64,000 bases of DNA from Botryosphaeria dothidea. Taxonomy: Eukaryota > Ascomycota > Dothideomycetes > Botryosphaeriales > Botryosphaeriaceae. The notes beneath the pieces were generated by a model that did no database searches, was not told the origin of the DNA, and saw only the letters and a program-made list of their open reading frames with translations. Of the stretch, positions 20,950 to 31,647 are shown piece after piece (within the stretch, counting starts at the first letter, position 1; each line of letters starts with the position of its first letter). The stretch is taken from NCBI GenBank assembly GCA_011503125.2, contig WWBZ02000082.1:1364001-1428000 (forward strand), given 5' to 3'. A program made the translations under genes and the position numbers.

Positions 20950-23385
20950 ATGGAGCTACACTGGTCCGAGCGTCCGACATTATCGCTCGGTATGCTGACC
21001 TCGACTGTACTTCCCGAGACCTGGATCTCGGCTCCCATCTCCGAGAAGTTCCCCTGGTCTCGGGCGCTGGCAAACTGGTATGCATTAAATCACCTCATGA
21101 TAAACAGGCGCTCCGAGGTCGATAGATTGATGCACCCGGATCAATTAAGAATTTACTCCCTACTCTACGACTGGTGGACTGCCGCATATCAAGACCCCGG
21201 TATCTCCTTGAGCATCATTCTAGAGATTGTCTCACAAAGTGATGACTTGGAGAAATTAGCCAGCATTGGAGAAGACCAGCCGGAGGCGACCAACTGGCCG
21301 AGATCTTCTATTGAGAGGCAAAAGGTCTTCCGAAGTATATTGAGCCATCTCGAACTGAAAAGCTGGCCCACAGAGGAAACCATTGACGTCCCCAGCCGCT
21401 CGATACAAGAAGGCCAGTACCACCACGTCATGTTCACCCTTTTCGAAAACGAGTTCCAAAGGTTCTACGAAGAAGGCAACCTAAACTCGGAATGGGGCGA
21501 CGGACAGCGAAAGACCTGGCGCAACAAAGCCATCGCCGCCGCCTACTGCCAACAGTTCGCCACCAACCTGTACGCGAGCGCAACATCCCGCTGGATCACC
21601 CCTCCATCCGCTCTCGAATCCCTCGAACTCGGACCCGCGCTCGACAACTGCACCTGGCTGCCCGACCTCCCCGCCGACCGCTCCCAATCCATGCCGCACT
21701 ACCTCTGGGACATCCACCAGCACCGCACGGTCGAGTCCGCCTCCCTGGGCGCCTCCCGCGCCTACACCTGCATCAGCCACACCTGGGGCCGCTGGCGCAT
21801 CAGGGGCGCGCACGCCCGCCTCCCCGGCGTCCCCTGGCCCGTCCCGCGCAACCGCAAGTTCCGCGTCGAGGACCTGCCCGTCGTCCTGCACCACGCGCCC
21901 AGCACGACCCGCTACGTCTGGCTCGACCTGCTGTGCATCCCGCAGGACCGCTCGGCGCTCGGCGACGCCGAGATCGCGCGGCAGGGCGACATCTTCCGCG
22001 GCGCCCTGCACGTGCTCGTCTGGCTCAACGACATCGCGCGCTTCGGCGCGCTGCGCCACGTCGTCGCGTACGCGGCGCTGCACTTCCTGCGGCTGCGGCC
22101 GGGCTCGGTCGAGCAGCGCGCGCGGGACGGGCTGGTGCGGCGGGCCCGGGACGCCGTGGCCGGGCAGCGCTCGTCGCTCTTCGTCGGCGACCCGTATCCG
22201 CCACCGGAGGAGCTGCATAGGAGCGCCGGCGACTTGCTGCTCAGCCCGTGGTTCAGCTCGCTGTGGACGCTGCAGGAGGTGTGTCTGCGGCCGGACATGT
22301 GGCTGTGCGACGCCGACTGGAACGTGCTGTCGGTCGACGGCAGGTCCGCGATGCCCATCAACGGGCTGGTGTGCCTGCTCAGCAAGTTCATGGTGCCCGA
22401 GGCTGATGTGGAGGCGCCGGGGTACGGGGTGGTGCCGGAGGTGTTCACGAGGGGGTTCTTCGACGACGCCGAGAACCTGCCGCTCTTTGCGTTTCGCGAG
22501 GTGGCGTTGTGGTACTATGGGACGGGGCTGGAGGTGCTGTTGAACCTTTCCCGCGTGGATATACTCGCGCTGGGAGACCGGAGGAAGTGTACGGGCAGGA
22601 GGGCGGAGGCGATCATGTCGGCCTTGGGAGTCACCGATTGGTTCGTTCCCGGCGGCCAAAACGATCGCGATCTGGTGCTAGACAAGTACCCGCTCGGCTT
22701 CGTCCGCGAGCTCCAGAAGAAGATGCCGGGCGAGTTTTTCGGCAGCATCAACAGGAGCGCCAGCGCGTCTGACGCTTCGAAGGACCCGAACTCGGAGCGG
22801 GAAAGCGATCTGTGCGGTTGCCTCATGCCGTTTGGACGGGCGAACAATGGTTTCGTGAGCAGTAATCTCTTCAAGGAGAAGGATGTCGTCAGTCATCCTT
22901 CTCTGTCCACATGGATTACTGAGCCACCACACGGACATGTGCGGATAGGCAGCGCGTGCATCATTTCTTCACCAAGTAAAGCACGCTCGCACCACCCCCG
23001 TGAAGTTCTATCTAGCTCATTTTCCACGCTTGGTCGGGTTTGGCCCGAGGAAGATCTTCCGCGGAACCACCCTGTAGACACTGTTCACCATGTGGAGGAT
23101 TTGCATCAATGGGTCAGGGAGCGGAAGTATGATGTCTACATGGTTGCAACGCAGTATCGGGACGTCAATTTACATTTCAAGAGCGACGTTGAGGAGATAT
23201 CCGACAGGAATCTCCAGATCCGTGGTATCGTATTAAAGGGAAATGATACTCAGTCCCTGATCAAAATGGGTTTCTTCACAGCCATCCTAGATATGTGCTT
23301 GGATCCCATTGACAAAGAGGAGCAGGAGTTTGTGTTAGGATGGAAGTTACCACCAGCAGAGGAGGTCAACTGGAGGGTTCTCTGA
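20950..23385 (+). CDS. HET-domain protein, copy 3, intact
   Basis: One uninterrupted 811-residue frame. The N-terminal region (1-265) is shared with copy 2 (for example RIYSLLYDWWTAAYQ against SFWVLWTWWKAYRA). The HET domain blocks are YTCISHTWGRW at 272, YVWLDLLCIPQDRS at 322 and LWTLQEVCLRPDMWL at 438. The region VDILALGDRRKCTGRRAEAIMSALGVT follows, matching HILLLGSRRHCQDSRAEAIMSVLGVT of copy 2. The C-terminal block has HPSLSTWI and ends in EEVNWRVL. No membrane span and no death-fold partner domain were recognised at the ends. The middle of the gene (about 21.5-22.5 kb) is far richer in G+C than its two ends. Expected role is regulated cell death in non-self recognition; the partner is unknown. 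Confidence 0.9.
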   Translation: MELHWSERPTLSLGMLTSTVLPETWISAPISEKFPWSRALANWYALNHLMINRRSEVDRLMHPDQLRIYSLLYDWWTAAYQDPGISLSIILEIVSQSDDLEKLASIGEDQPEATNWPRSSIERQKVFRSILSHLELKSWPTEETIDVPSRSIQEGQYHHVMFTLFENEFQRFYEEGNLNSEWGDGQRKTWRNKAIAAAYCQQFATNLYASATSRWITPPSALESLELGPALDNCTWLPDLPADRSQSMPHYLWDIHQHRTVESASLGASRAYTCISHTWGRWRIRGAHARLPGVPWPVPRNRKFRVEDLPVVLHHAPSTTRYVWLDLLCIPQDRSALGDAEIARQGDIFRGALHVLVWLNDIARFGALRHVVAYAALHFLRLRPGSVEQRARDGLVRRARDAVAGQRSSLFVGDPYPPPEELHRSAGDLLLSPWFSSLWTLQEVCLRPDMWLCDADWNVLSVDGRSAMPINGLVCLLSKFMVPEADVEAPGYGVVPEVFTRGFFDDAENLPLFAFREVALWYYGTGLEVLLNLSRVDILALGDRRKCTGRRAEAIMSALGVTDWFVPGGQNDRDLVLDKYPLGFVRELQKKMPGEFFGSINRSASASDASKDPNSERESDLCGCLMPFGRANNGFVSSNLFKEKDVVSHPSLSTWITEPPHGHVRIGSACIISSPSKARSHHPREVLSSSFSTLGRVWPEEDLPRNHPVDTVHHVEDLHQWVRERKYDVYMVATQYRDVNLHFKSDVEEISDRNLQIRGIVLKGNDTQSLIKMGFFTAILDMCLDPIDKEEQEFVLGWKLPPAEEVNWRVL

Positions 23386-23923
23386 TTTAAAATAGTCATA
23401 TATGGAAACGCATTGGAAGAGCACACTGCCCGTGCTACTGTGACGGCACCGGGTCGATACTTGTTATAGTAGCAAGCAAATATGCGTAAATAGAGCCGAT
23501 ATTTTCGGAGCATTGCTCCCCCTGTAGCAATATTTGATACTTGGCCTTATACACTCGAATCACGGCTCGTTCGCTTATGATTCATCCGGATAGCACCACA
23601 TTATCGGGCTATGCTCATATTTGTTGCTTTGAAGTGGCGGGGTAAATCTAAAAGTGGTTCCAGCAGATATGCGAAGCATACCAATGAGCGGGGGCGTTAC
23701 GGCGGCTATCCACTTGAATGATCTGCTGTTCGGCGCTTAGCCACGACATCTTCAAGCTTCGCCGCACAGCAACCCGGTGGGACCATTTAACAGCAGCGTA
23801 GCCGAAGCGAAAGACTGTGCCGCAGCGCCTACCTGCCTGTGGGGGCCATCCAGCAACAGCAATGCCTATGCATTTAACACTGCTCGGACCCACGGTCGGG
23901 GACTTCGTGGACCGCATCCAAGC
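23386..23923. other. Intergenic spacer
   Basis: 3' flank of HET copy 3 and upstream region of the DUF3433 gene. Low-GC sequence without a supported frame. Confidence 0.4.
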
Positions 23924-26900
23924 ATGGCCTCCAATAACGATTACCTCCCTCCATTTCACAGGGGTGCGCGAGATGATTCAGGTCAAGAACATACTCCGGA
24001 AACAATGACTCGCCACGACGACGATAATTACTCTGTCTCCTCTCTCGGCTCGTCCGGAAGCGACCGGGATGGCGGACGTTTACAAGATGATCTTCATCCA
24101 CACTCAGAAGTTGCTCCCACTGAAGACGAAACATCGACGAAAGAGGAGCCACACGCAAGCATATCTGGGACTGAAAGCACGACAACAACCAAAACATGGA
24201 CGCCAGTTTCCCTCCACCGCATGGTTCTTCTCGGCTATGCTGTTCTCTTCATTGTCATCATCGTTGCCCTAGAAGTCCTGAATTACCTTTCGAACCGGAA
24301 CCAAGGCTTAGCAACAGTATCTGAAAACCTCTATTACCTCTGGAAGTTTGGTCTCACTTTCATACTCATCATCATCATTGCTTTCTGGGCACACGTCGAG
24401 TACAGCTCCAAGTTGGTGATGCCATGGATGGTGTTGGCCAAGAGTGGAAATGGATCAAGCCACGGCTTTACTCTGAACTACATGACTACGACCATTCCTG
24501 AGGCTCTTTTCTTGTCTCTCAAGGCCAATCACCTTCCGGTTTTCCTTGGAGTCATGGGGACTTTGCTTTTGCGGCTGCTGGTGATCTTCTCGACCGGCCT
24601 CTTGACCGCCGAGGACAAGCTAATGACACATAACGAGACGGTCCTTGTTTTAGATCTTTCAACTTCAGCAAGGCCTATGGCAGCGCAATTGTTGATGATG
24701 AGCTGGTGACTTTGTGGGCGACCAGCAACGTCAACCTGTCCTACCCTTCGGCCACTACTTCAGACTTTGCTACCCAGTCTTTTTTCATCTCAAACAGCAG
24801 TATGTATGAGCCACGCACCTTTGATGCACAATTTACTTACTTTCTCAGGCCATCGAACTACCACAGCATTTGACGTTGAAGTTTTCGAGGCCTCCCTTGA
24901 AGACTGTTTGTCCTTCAACGCAATCCTGCCGGAGGATCCTGAAGAGTCGATTGATTCCGTAGCTGGAAATCCTCCCGTGGAATTTTAATAAATTCCTGTC
25001 GTCGTACTGCATGTACGGTTATCCGGTACTGCCTATGTCGACTCTTCCCGGAACGTGGGCCCAAGACCTCAGTCACCCAGCATTTATCGACAAATGCCCC
25101 AATTCGACGACGTATGATCCAGATGAGGATGCACATATGTTGATCATGGCTCTTCCTTTTACCAATCCAAACGGGTCCTCGGCACTATCCGGCTCAATAT
25201 GCCACCCCAAATACACTCTGAGGCGGCGCACTGTCTCTGTCACATCTTCTAGCTCTGCAGAAAATATGCAGTTATCAGGGGATATTGGCACTGAACTGAA
25301 AATCGAAAAGCCATCACTCAATCTCACCAAGAACTTTATCGAGCAGACGAACACAGGGTTCCAGAGATACCAGACGGATAATGAAACCAAAAGCTTGTCA
25401 GAATGGGTGCTTCCCTTGAACTGGAGTATGCCACAGTCAAACATCGAGAACTTCAGAGACGCAAATCTGTCGACGCAAGCATTTCAACAGTTCTTCCGGA
25501 CAGATCTGGCCCAGCTTGTCAGAGGCCACTACATGCCACCCACGAATCAGAGTATTCCAGGCAGGTTGACCTCTTTCTACAAAAGGCTCTGTGTCGGCCA
25601 GTGATCTTTGAGAATCATGGAAGCTCTCCTGATCCTGACGACTCTCGTCGCCATTTGCTTGTTCTTTCCCACCTATCCGAGGTTCACAAAGAATCCAGAG
25701 TCCTTGGCAGCGAATGCTGCACTCCTGGCGAAGAGTCCGGATCTCTGGGCAGTGCTATACGGCACTGGAGAGTCTCTGAAAAAGCCGTTTCAACGTTCTT
25801 TTGCAACACATCGGTTTTGGGCGGGTGAGATGCGGGACAGCAAGCGCGGCACAGTTTACACGCACATCAACGTCACAGTAGACTCCGGAATCACCACCAA
25901 CGCTGAATCCGAGACGACGGACGTGGAACGCGAATCCGAAGCAGCAGAAGAGAGCAAAAAGCCGAAATGGTGGCGACCGATGGCATCAACCTGGCCTTAT
26001 CGAATTGCGGTCATCGTCCTTACCATTGCAGTTATGATTGTGTTGGAGGTCCTCTATCAATATTCTGTGAAGAATAACGGCATTACAAACATCTCCATCA
26101 ACTCCTACGACCTGAACGGTTGGCTGTACGTTTCGACCATAATCGTGGCGGGGACGGCATTGGCGTATGGTGCTCTCGATTCCACAGCCAGGCTGCTCCA
26201 TCCATTTCAAGAACTGCGGCGAGGAAAGATGCAATTCCAGGAGCTTCTTTGCGAACCTCTAGGCCATGCTACCATACTTGCGACTGTCAATTCTCTCCGT
26301 AAACGCTACTTCGCCCTCGCCGTCATTCTTCTGACCTCTCTGTTGAGTCCAGCATTGACCATCGTCACCAGCGGCCTTTTTACTACAACTACAGTATCGT
26401 ACCAATCGACAGAGGCCCTCCAAATCCAAAATTGGTTGCTAGTCGAGGACGGTGGCCGCGCGGACTGCAACTCGGAAAGCCGGATCGTTTCTGATGCAAT
26501 CGCCTTCAACAACCTGTCCTACCCACGCTGGACCCACGACGACCTCGTGTTCCCTGAGATATCCCTCAACACGTCCGCAACAAACTCTTCCCTCAGCTCC
26601 GCAACCTCCCTCACAGCCCGCCTCCCCAGCGTCCGCAGTCGAATGAACTGCCAGGTCCAAGGCTTCTACACCGCCGCCAACACCAGCGTGCGCTACAGCG
26701 ACGGCGACAAAACCTGGGAAATGACCATCGCGGCGCCACCCGGCTGCGTCACCAACGAAGCCGCCCACAACGAGACGGCGCCCGGCACCATGCAGCTCGG
26801 CGGCACCTTCACCAGCGGCGGCACCGGCTACATGGGCAACATGGCAACCCAGTACTTCATCAACGCCACCTGCAAGAACCACGTCTACCTCGGGGGGCGC

Positions 26901-27091
26901 ATCTTGCCGAAGGATCCGGGGAGCGTGGCGGCGAGGATGAGTCTCTTTGCGGGGAGCGGGGTGGTGCGGCGGCTCGTGGGGGGTGAGGGGGGTTTTGAGC
27001 GCGCGTTTGAAGGGGAGGTGGTGCGGCTGGGGTGGTGAGGGAGAGGGCGAGGTTCGGGATTGATGTTAGGAGTGCTGGGAGCAGCGGGTGA
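23924..27091 (+). pseudogene. DUF3433-type membrane protein, probably decayed
   Basis: Starts at 23924 (MASNNDYLPPFHRGARDDS) or 24005. A disordered Ser/Asp/Glu-rich N-terminus precedes two copies of the fungal DUF3433 membrane module. Copy 1 reads WTPVSLHRMVLLGYAVLFIV, LEVLNYLSNRNQGLATVSE, YLWKFG and STGLL; copy 2 reads WWRPMASTWPYRIAVIVLTI, LEVLYQYSVKNNGIT and TSGLF. Homology moves between frames. It shifts at a T run near 24657 and again near 24984, and there is an in-frame TGA at 25602-25604 between FYKRLCVGQ and SLRIMEALLIL. A possible frame change near 27030 would add RARFGIDVRS up to 27091. A GT-AG intron fits at about 24800. I found no intron model that removes the TGA or the shift near 24984. 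Function of the family is unknown. Confidence 0.72.
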
Positions 27092-27495
27092 TTTCCTCTT
27101 GGTTTGTTCTCTTGTTCCTGTGACGTTTCGATTATCTAAGTTGGATACCCCGGTACGATGTGCAAGGAGGCGGACATTGTGTAGCGATCGAATTTATGGC
27201 AAGATCCCTTCCAGCCAATCAGAACCCCCGCACGCCGTACCTACCCGGAGTGTTCGCATACCCTACTGAGAGCTTCCCACGATTAAACGCAGAACGCATC
27301 ACTCAAACTGACTACGAAGCGTCTCAAACAGCTCATGGCCATTTCCAATATCAACATGATCAAATCATCCAGCCCGACATACACAATACTGGTTTGGAAG
27401 CACTTCCATCCACCCGACTCTCTCCCTTCCCAACGCACCCATCCGCGCCCTCACGCACACAGACCACCCAGAATCACCCCCTCAGACTTCCCTTC
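27092..27495. other. Intergenic spacer
   Basis: 3' ends of the DUF3433 remnant and the membrane protein on the other strand converge here. It is C-rich on the plus strand from about 27400. Confidence 0.35.
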
Positions 27496-28095
27496 TCATC
27501 CAGCCTTCCCCGTCCCCTCCTTAACCCTATAGCCCCCCAACCACCCCCTTTTCCCCCACAAAACCACCCCCCTCCATACCAAACACACCCCCATCGGCAC
27601 CACCAGCATCCTCATCACCCTCTCCCCATCCACGCCCTCCTCGCCACTCCAAACCTTCCACCCCAGCAGCGGCACCCATAGCGCCTCCATCGCGCCCAGC
27701 ACCGCGTACGCCCCCTCCCGCCGCTCCACCGCGCCCGTGCCATTCGGCAGCGCGAGCACCAGCGGCACCGTCGTCGCGAGCGTCCAGACGCCGATCCACT
27801 GCATCAGCAGCGGGGTGAGGGGGTCGGCGGAGGAGGAGGAGGAGGAGGAGGAGGAGGGGGCGGTGGTGGTGGAAGGCGAGAAGAGGCCGCGGGCGGTGGC
27901 GGCCGGCGCGGACAGCATGCCGTGCGCGAGGAAGACGTTGAAGAGGGCCTCGACGGCGAGGGCGACGCGGACGACGGTGCCGGGGCGGGCGGGGTCGATT
28001 TCGAGCGGCGGCGGCGGCGGCGGCGGCGACGGCGTTTTGGGAGGCGGCTTGCGGGGTGGTGGGGAGCCGGGGAGGTTGGTTGTTTTGGAGGGCAT
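27496..28095 (-). CDS. Small four-span membrane protein with Pro-rich N-terminus
   Basis: A single exon of 199 residues. A Pro/Lys/Ser N-terminus (MPSKTTNLPGSPPPRKPPPK) is followed by about four hydrophobic segments: VVRVALAVEALFNVFLAHGM, LLMQWIGVWTLATTVPLVLAL, AYAVLGAMEALWVPLLGW and MLVVPMGVCLVWRGVVLW. A poly-Ser tract between spans 1 and 2 comes from a GGA repeat (plus strand, about 27828-27858). The arrangement of charged loops and short spans resembles small fungal integral membrane proteins of unknown function; a DoxX-like fold is possible but not shown. Confidence 0.62.
   Translation of the reverse strand: MPSKTTNLPGSPPPRKPPPKTPSPPPPPPPLEIDPARPGTVVRVALAVEALFNVFLAHGMLSAPAATARGLFSPSTTTAPSSSSSSSSSADPLTPLLMQWIGVWTLATTVPLVLALPNGTGAVERREGAYAVLGAMEALWVPLLGWKVWSGEEGVDGERVMRMLVVPMGVCLVWRGVVLWGKRGWLGGYRVKEGTGKAG
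27828..27858 (+). repeat. GGA trinucleotide repeat coding for poly-Ser
   Basis: About ten GGA units on the plus strand; on the minus strand they give the Ser tract between membrane spans 1 and 2 of the 199-residue protein. Confidence 0.85.
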
Positions 28096-28430
28096 CCTCT
28101 TTTTTCTTGTTTGTTTCGGTGACGTGGGAAGAAGTGCGAGAAAAAGGTGGGTTGATCCTGCGATCGATGTATGTGTGTTCGGATCAGAGGCTTGTGGAAG
28201 GATGTATATGTTTTGTAGCTTTCGGACGCATCTATATAGATCGGAGAGCGGGACGCCCGGCTGCCCCGCAATAAGCCAACGAAAGCCACGTTCTGCGTGC
28301 TTACTCTAACCAGTGAACGCCCTCATTGTCGTTGCTTACTGCCGGGGCTTGCAGGCGTTGATAAGCGCCAAGCACCCACTGCCACATGTGCGTTGCCGCC
28401 ATGTTCGTAATTCTCCACCGTGGCCTTCCG
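28096..28430. promoter_or_regulatory. Upstream region of the 199-residue membrane protein gene
   Basis: About 0.3 kb with a possible TATA-like site (ctatatagatc) near 28230 on the plus strand, a palindromic stretch readable from either side. No other feature seen. Confidence 0.3.
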
Positions 28431-29053
28431 CTACGGTCCGCGCTGTCGCATCTTCCTACTCTCCAGGTGGATTATCGTCTCAAGGCAGAAAAGGATTTTC
28501 CCACTCGGCAGCGTGGCCTCGGCAGTGATGGTATAGTTCCCAGTCTCAACATGGTCACCAAGGACGACGAGATCAAGAACCAGCTCGTTTCGTCCGTGCC
28601 GAAGCTCCCTGCCATGTGCTTCGTTTTTCCGAATAGCAAGCTTGAGAAAGTCGGCAAGATTGCCTGTACGAACGTAGCGCCCGCCCCCATCTTGCTGCGC
28701 GCTTAACGTCAAGATGGAATTTTTCAAGCCTCGAGTTTCGAGCACCAGGCCTTTCAAGTAAACAAACAAACGGCGATCTCTGCAGATATCTGTGAGAATT
28801 GGTCCATATGAATGAATACACCTGGTGCGTACGTTCATGGTGGATTGGGCGCAATGGTAAGCTCCTCGATGTGAAACAGTTGTTCAACGTAGGGGCTGTA
28901 ACAGTAGTGCGCGTAATTACAACCGGGAACTCTTTCCGAATCTAAACCGCAGAGAGCGTTGAATGTCCCTTGACTAGGAAAACTTATGGTTTGTTCGTAT
29001 GCGTACGAAGAGGAGGAGAACACAAGTAGAATGTAGGCCAACACGTGTTGCAT
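28431..29053 (-). pseudogene. ML-domain (NPC2-like) secreted lipid-binding protein, broken
   Basis: The ATG at 29053 begins a signal peptide (MQHVLAYILLVFSSSSYA) and a Cys-containing region (FNALCGLDSERVPGCNYAHYC), then IEELTIAPNPP, the typical start of an ML domain. A TGA follows directly at about 28838. Downstream, in another frame, the rest of an ML domain is recognisable: VYLKGLVLE, and near the end LGDHVETGNYTITAEA and ILFCLETIIHLE, where the family has PxxIPPGxYxVxA and ITCLxAxVxF. The two halves cannot be joined by an intron without losing the APNPP signature. ML proteins bind sterols or phospholipids; fungal members include PG/PI transfer proteins. The break may be real decay or a sequence error. 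Confidence 0.6.
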
Positions 29054-29404
29054 GACGGGCAGTACCTTAAAAGCAACAGAAAGAGTTTACTCTGTGCAGG
29101 CTTTTTCAACCACTGCTAATGGAATAGTCTTCTGCTTTGTTGCTGCCTGGCGCGTCGTGTGAGCTCAAGCTTAAGCGAAGACAAGGACACGCATCCTGCA
29201 GAACGTCACCGACATCTCTATCGTCATTCTGCTTTGAACTGGATGTTGCACTTCGTTTCTCGAACCAGATTTTCTTCATTTGCAAACACATTACAGTCAC
29301 ATGAAAAGCTTGCGTGGATTCCCGTCGGTGGGATATTTGTTTTACGCCCATCAACCAGGCTGCAACAATGGGAAGTCAACGTTTTCCGCCGCACCAACCC
29401 CCCG

Positions 29405-29629
29405 CTACAAAGCTTTGTTAAAAACGCATGCATGACGAGGTTCTCGACGCAGTCCTACCCAGCCTTCGTACCGTGTATAACCCTTCCTCCCACCCTCAGA
29501 GAGAACCCCAGAACCCTTTCCTGTCAGGAGGGCCACGTGGAAACCCACAAGGATGGCAATATTGTCTTCAGCAGCGGAGACGAGATGCGACAACGCGGTG
29601 AGAACCAAGGCCGACAGGCGGGAGCGCAA
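29405..29629 (-). CDS. Possible small secreted peptide, weak candidate
   Basis: A 74-residue frame whose first 20 residues (MRSRLSALVLTALSHLVSAA) look like a good signal peptide. The remainder has a single Cys, no recognised domain and no supporting homology. It may be chance. Confidence 0.2.
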   Translation of the reverse strand: MRSRLSALVLTALSHLVSAAEDNIAILVGFHVALLTGKGSGVLSEGGRKGYTRYEGWVGLRREPRHACVFNKAL

Positions 29630-31525
29630 TGGTTTAGTAGGCGGATTTTCGAACTAGGGAGACGTAGGTGACTTCTCCATGGACTGTGAGCTAAATAGCA
29701 TGTATAATAGGGGATGAAACAGACCAGGATGGATGGAATCTCCCAAGGCTTGAAGAAGTGAGCAAGGGAGAGAAGAAGGCTGGTAGCGACGTAGACAATA
29801 GCACCGACTGATGATTGAGTCCGTTACCAGCAACACATTAATGTCAATCCCGCTCGTATGATCAACAATCTGATTGCGCACGCAATATAGTCTCACAACA
29901 CATATCTTCGGCCTATGGATTAGGAAAGACCAATCATGAGTGGTTCACGGTATTCCCCATCTCCTATCCCCCTTTCCTTCTCTTTTCAAGAGATGCAAAT
30001 TTTCGCTACCCAAGCAGCTTCTCTTGAGGCAACAGTGGAGGAACGGGAAGTCCACACTTGACTGCAGTAACCTTCTCCAGTTGCTTTGTCACTGGGCCAA
30101 TTATCTATAAAATTAAATCGAAATCCAGATCTTTGGGGGACTAAGAGCAGGACTAAGAGCTCTTTCTGCGGGAATGTCGCGAAATTATCATTGTTTGTAC
30201 AAAGCGGCGTCGAAGCTCAGTCAACGAGCTGATGCGTCGCTTCTCAGAATGCCGAAAGGAGGCAACATTCCCCTATGGATACAACGCATCTACGACCTCG
30301 TATTTGGGAGCACGATGTCAACAGTCTGCTCATGTGTTTATAGACAAGATCAGCAAAAGTGATGGTGGGTGCTCTCCTCAACAGCGGTGAAAGGTTCGGC
30401 CAGTGCGCTATGTGGACACGCTTTGGGAGCTGCCTTCCAGTGTCTCTGCAATAGCAAGCCCCGAATGCATACGTGCAACATGAGGTATTTGGATAGGGTT
30501 TTCTAATAACGCCAAAAGCTTTCTCGTGATAGATGCATCAGCCTTACATGTGTGATGAAATATGGTGGTATATACTAATGTTACAATATCGTTTAGACGA
30601 ACCTCGTAAAACGGCTGGCTGGTGCACGAGTGGGTAACATTAAGAAACCCCATATGTTATGTGTTGGGTTTGGCCTTGGCACTCAGGCTTCTTTTCTGTG
30701 GGGTGATATCCGTGCATGGCTGGGCTTGCTGCCGTTTTTGGCAGCCTCGGTGCTCGGATCATGCCTCGGACGTAACGCCTTCGGGTCAACCTGCTCAACA
30801 GAAAGCAATAAGGAAAGAAACACAGTTACAGACTGCGTATGGCTTACAAACCATTTAAGTCTAATTTTAAGCTCCACAACCTTAAATCCAACCTCTATCG
30901 AGCCTTTACATGCCATTTCTCTACTCCATGCTTTTTTGTTTGTGTTCGCTTCACCGTCTGAGGCTACTCCGGCATCGGCGCTATGACATGCATTGCGCAC
31001 CTTATTCTGCCCCATGCTTGACTCGGCGGAAACTCTAAGTGTTTGCAGGAAAAACACCGGCCGACGCGCGGCTCCACCCCAATCGGTATAAGCGCACTCC
31101 GATGTCACCGCTCAGCCTATCTATGCTTCTATTTCTAGAAGACGCAGAAACAAACTAGCCCATGCGTGACATCACGGCACGATTAACTTCCGAGGTGCTC
31201 TGATCAATCTGTGGGGGAAAACGGTAGGGCAGGCAGCCCTGTCATCCCTTTGCCGCAACCCGACAGTCCGTGTGATTCGAATCCACTTGTGCTCATTCGC
31301 TGTCGTCTGCACTGAGGCCCGCATCAACCCCGAAAATCGCGCCACACGGCTGTTAAACGGCTCCGCTACTCCATAGTGTTCAGGCCGCAACTCATCCAAA
31401 GCCCCTCGTATACTCGTGTTTGGACTATTGGCCATGGAGCTCCTCACCTCCGCACGAAGCGTTAAGGGGTTTCCGCTCATACCCCGAAGCCAGCCCTGCG
31501 AGGCTCAGCAGCCCTACCAGACCAC

Positions 31526-31533
31526 TATATAAA
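31526..31533 (+). promoter_or_regulatory. TATA box of the Alt a 1 family gene
   Basis: tatataaa lies about 115 bases before the start codon at 31648, followed by a CA-rich leader (ccaaccaacccaacccacca), typical of a highly expressed fungal gene. Confidence 0.6.
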
Positions 31534-31647
31534 CACCAAGCCACACACGCAGTTTTCCAATCATCAACCACCAGCACTCCGATCCAATCCAAACAAACAC
31601 ACTCGTTCAATTCCGAACCCAACCAACCCAACCCACCAACCATCAAA

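Larger units (their letters stand above)
29054..31647. other. Gene-poor stretch
   Basis: About 2.6 kb. The only candidate is a short minus-strand frame at 29405-29629 (listed separately). The rest holds short frames without motifs and A/T-rich patches. Confidence 0.4.

Noticed and set aside
21481..22659. 392-residue open frame on minus
   Set aside because: Antisense shadow of the GC-rich core of HET copy 3.
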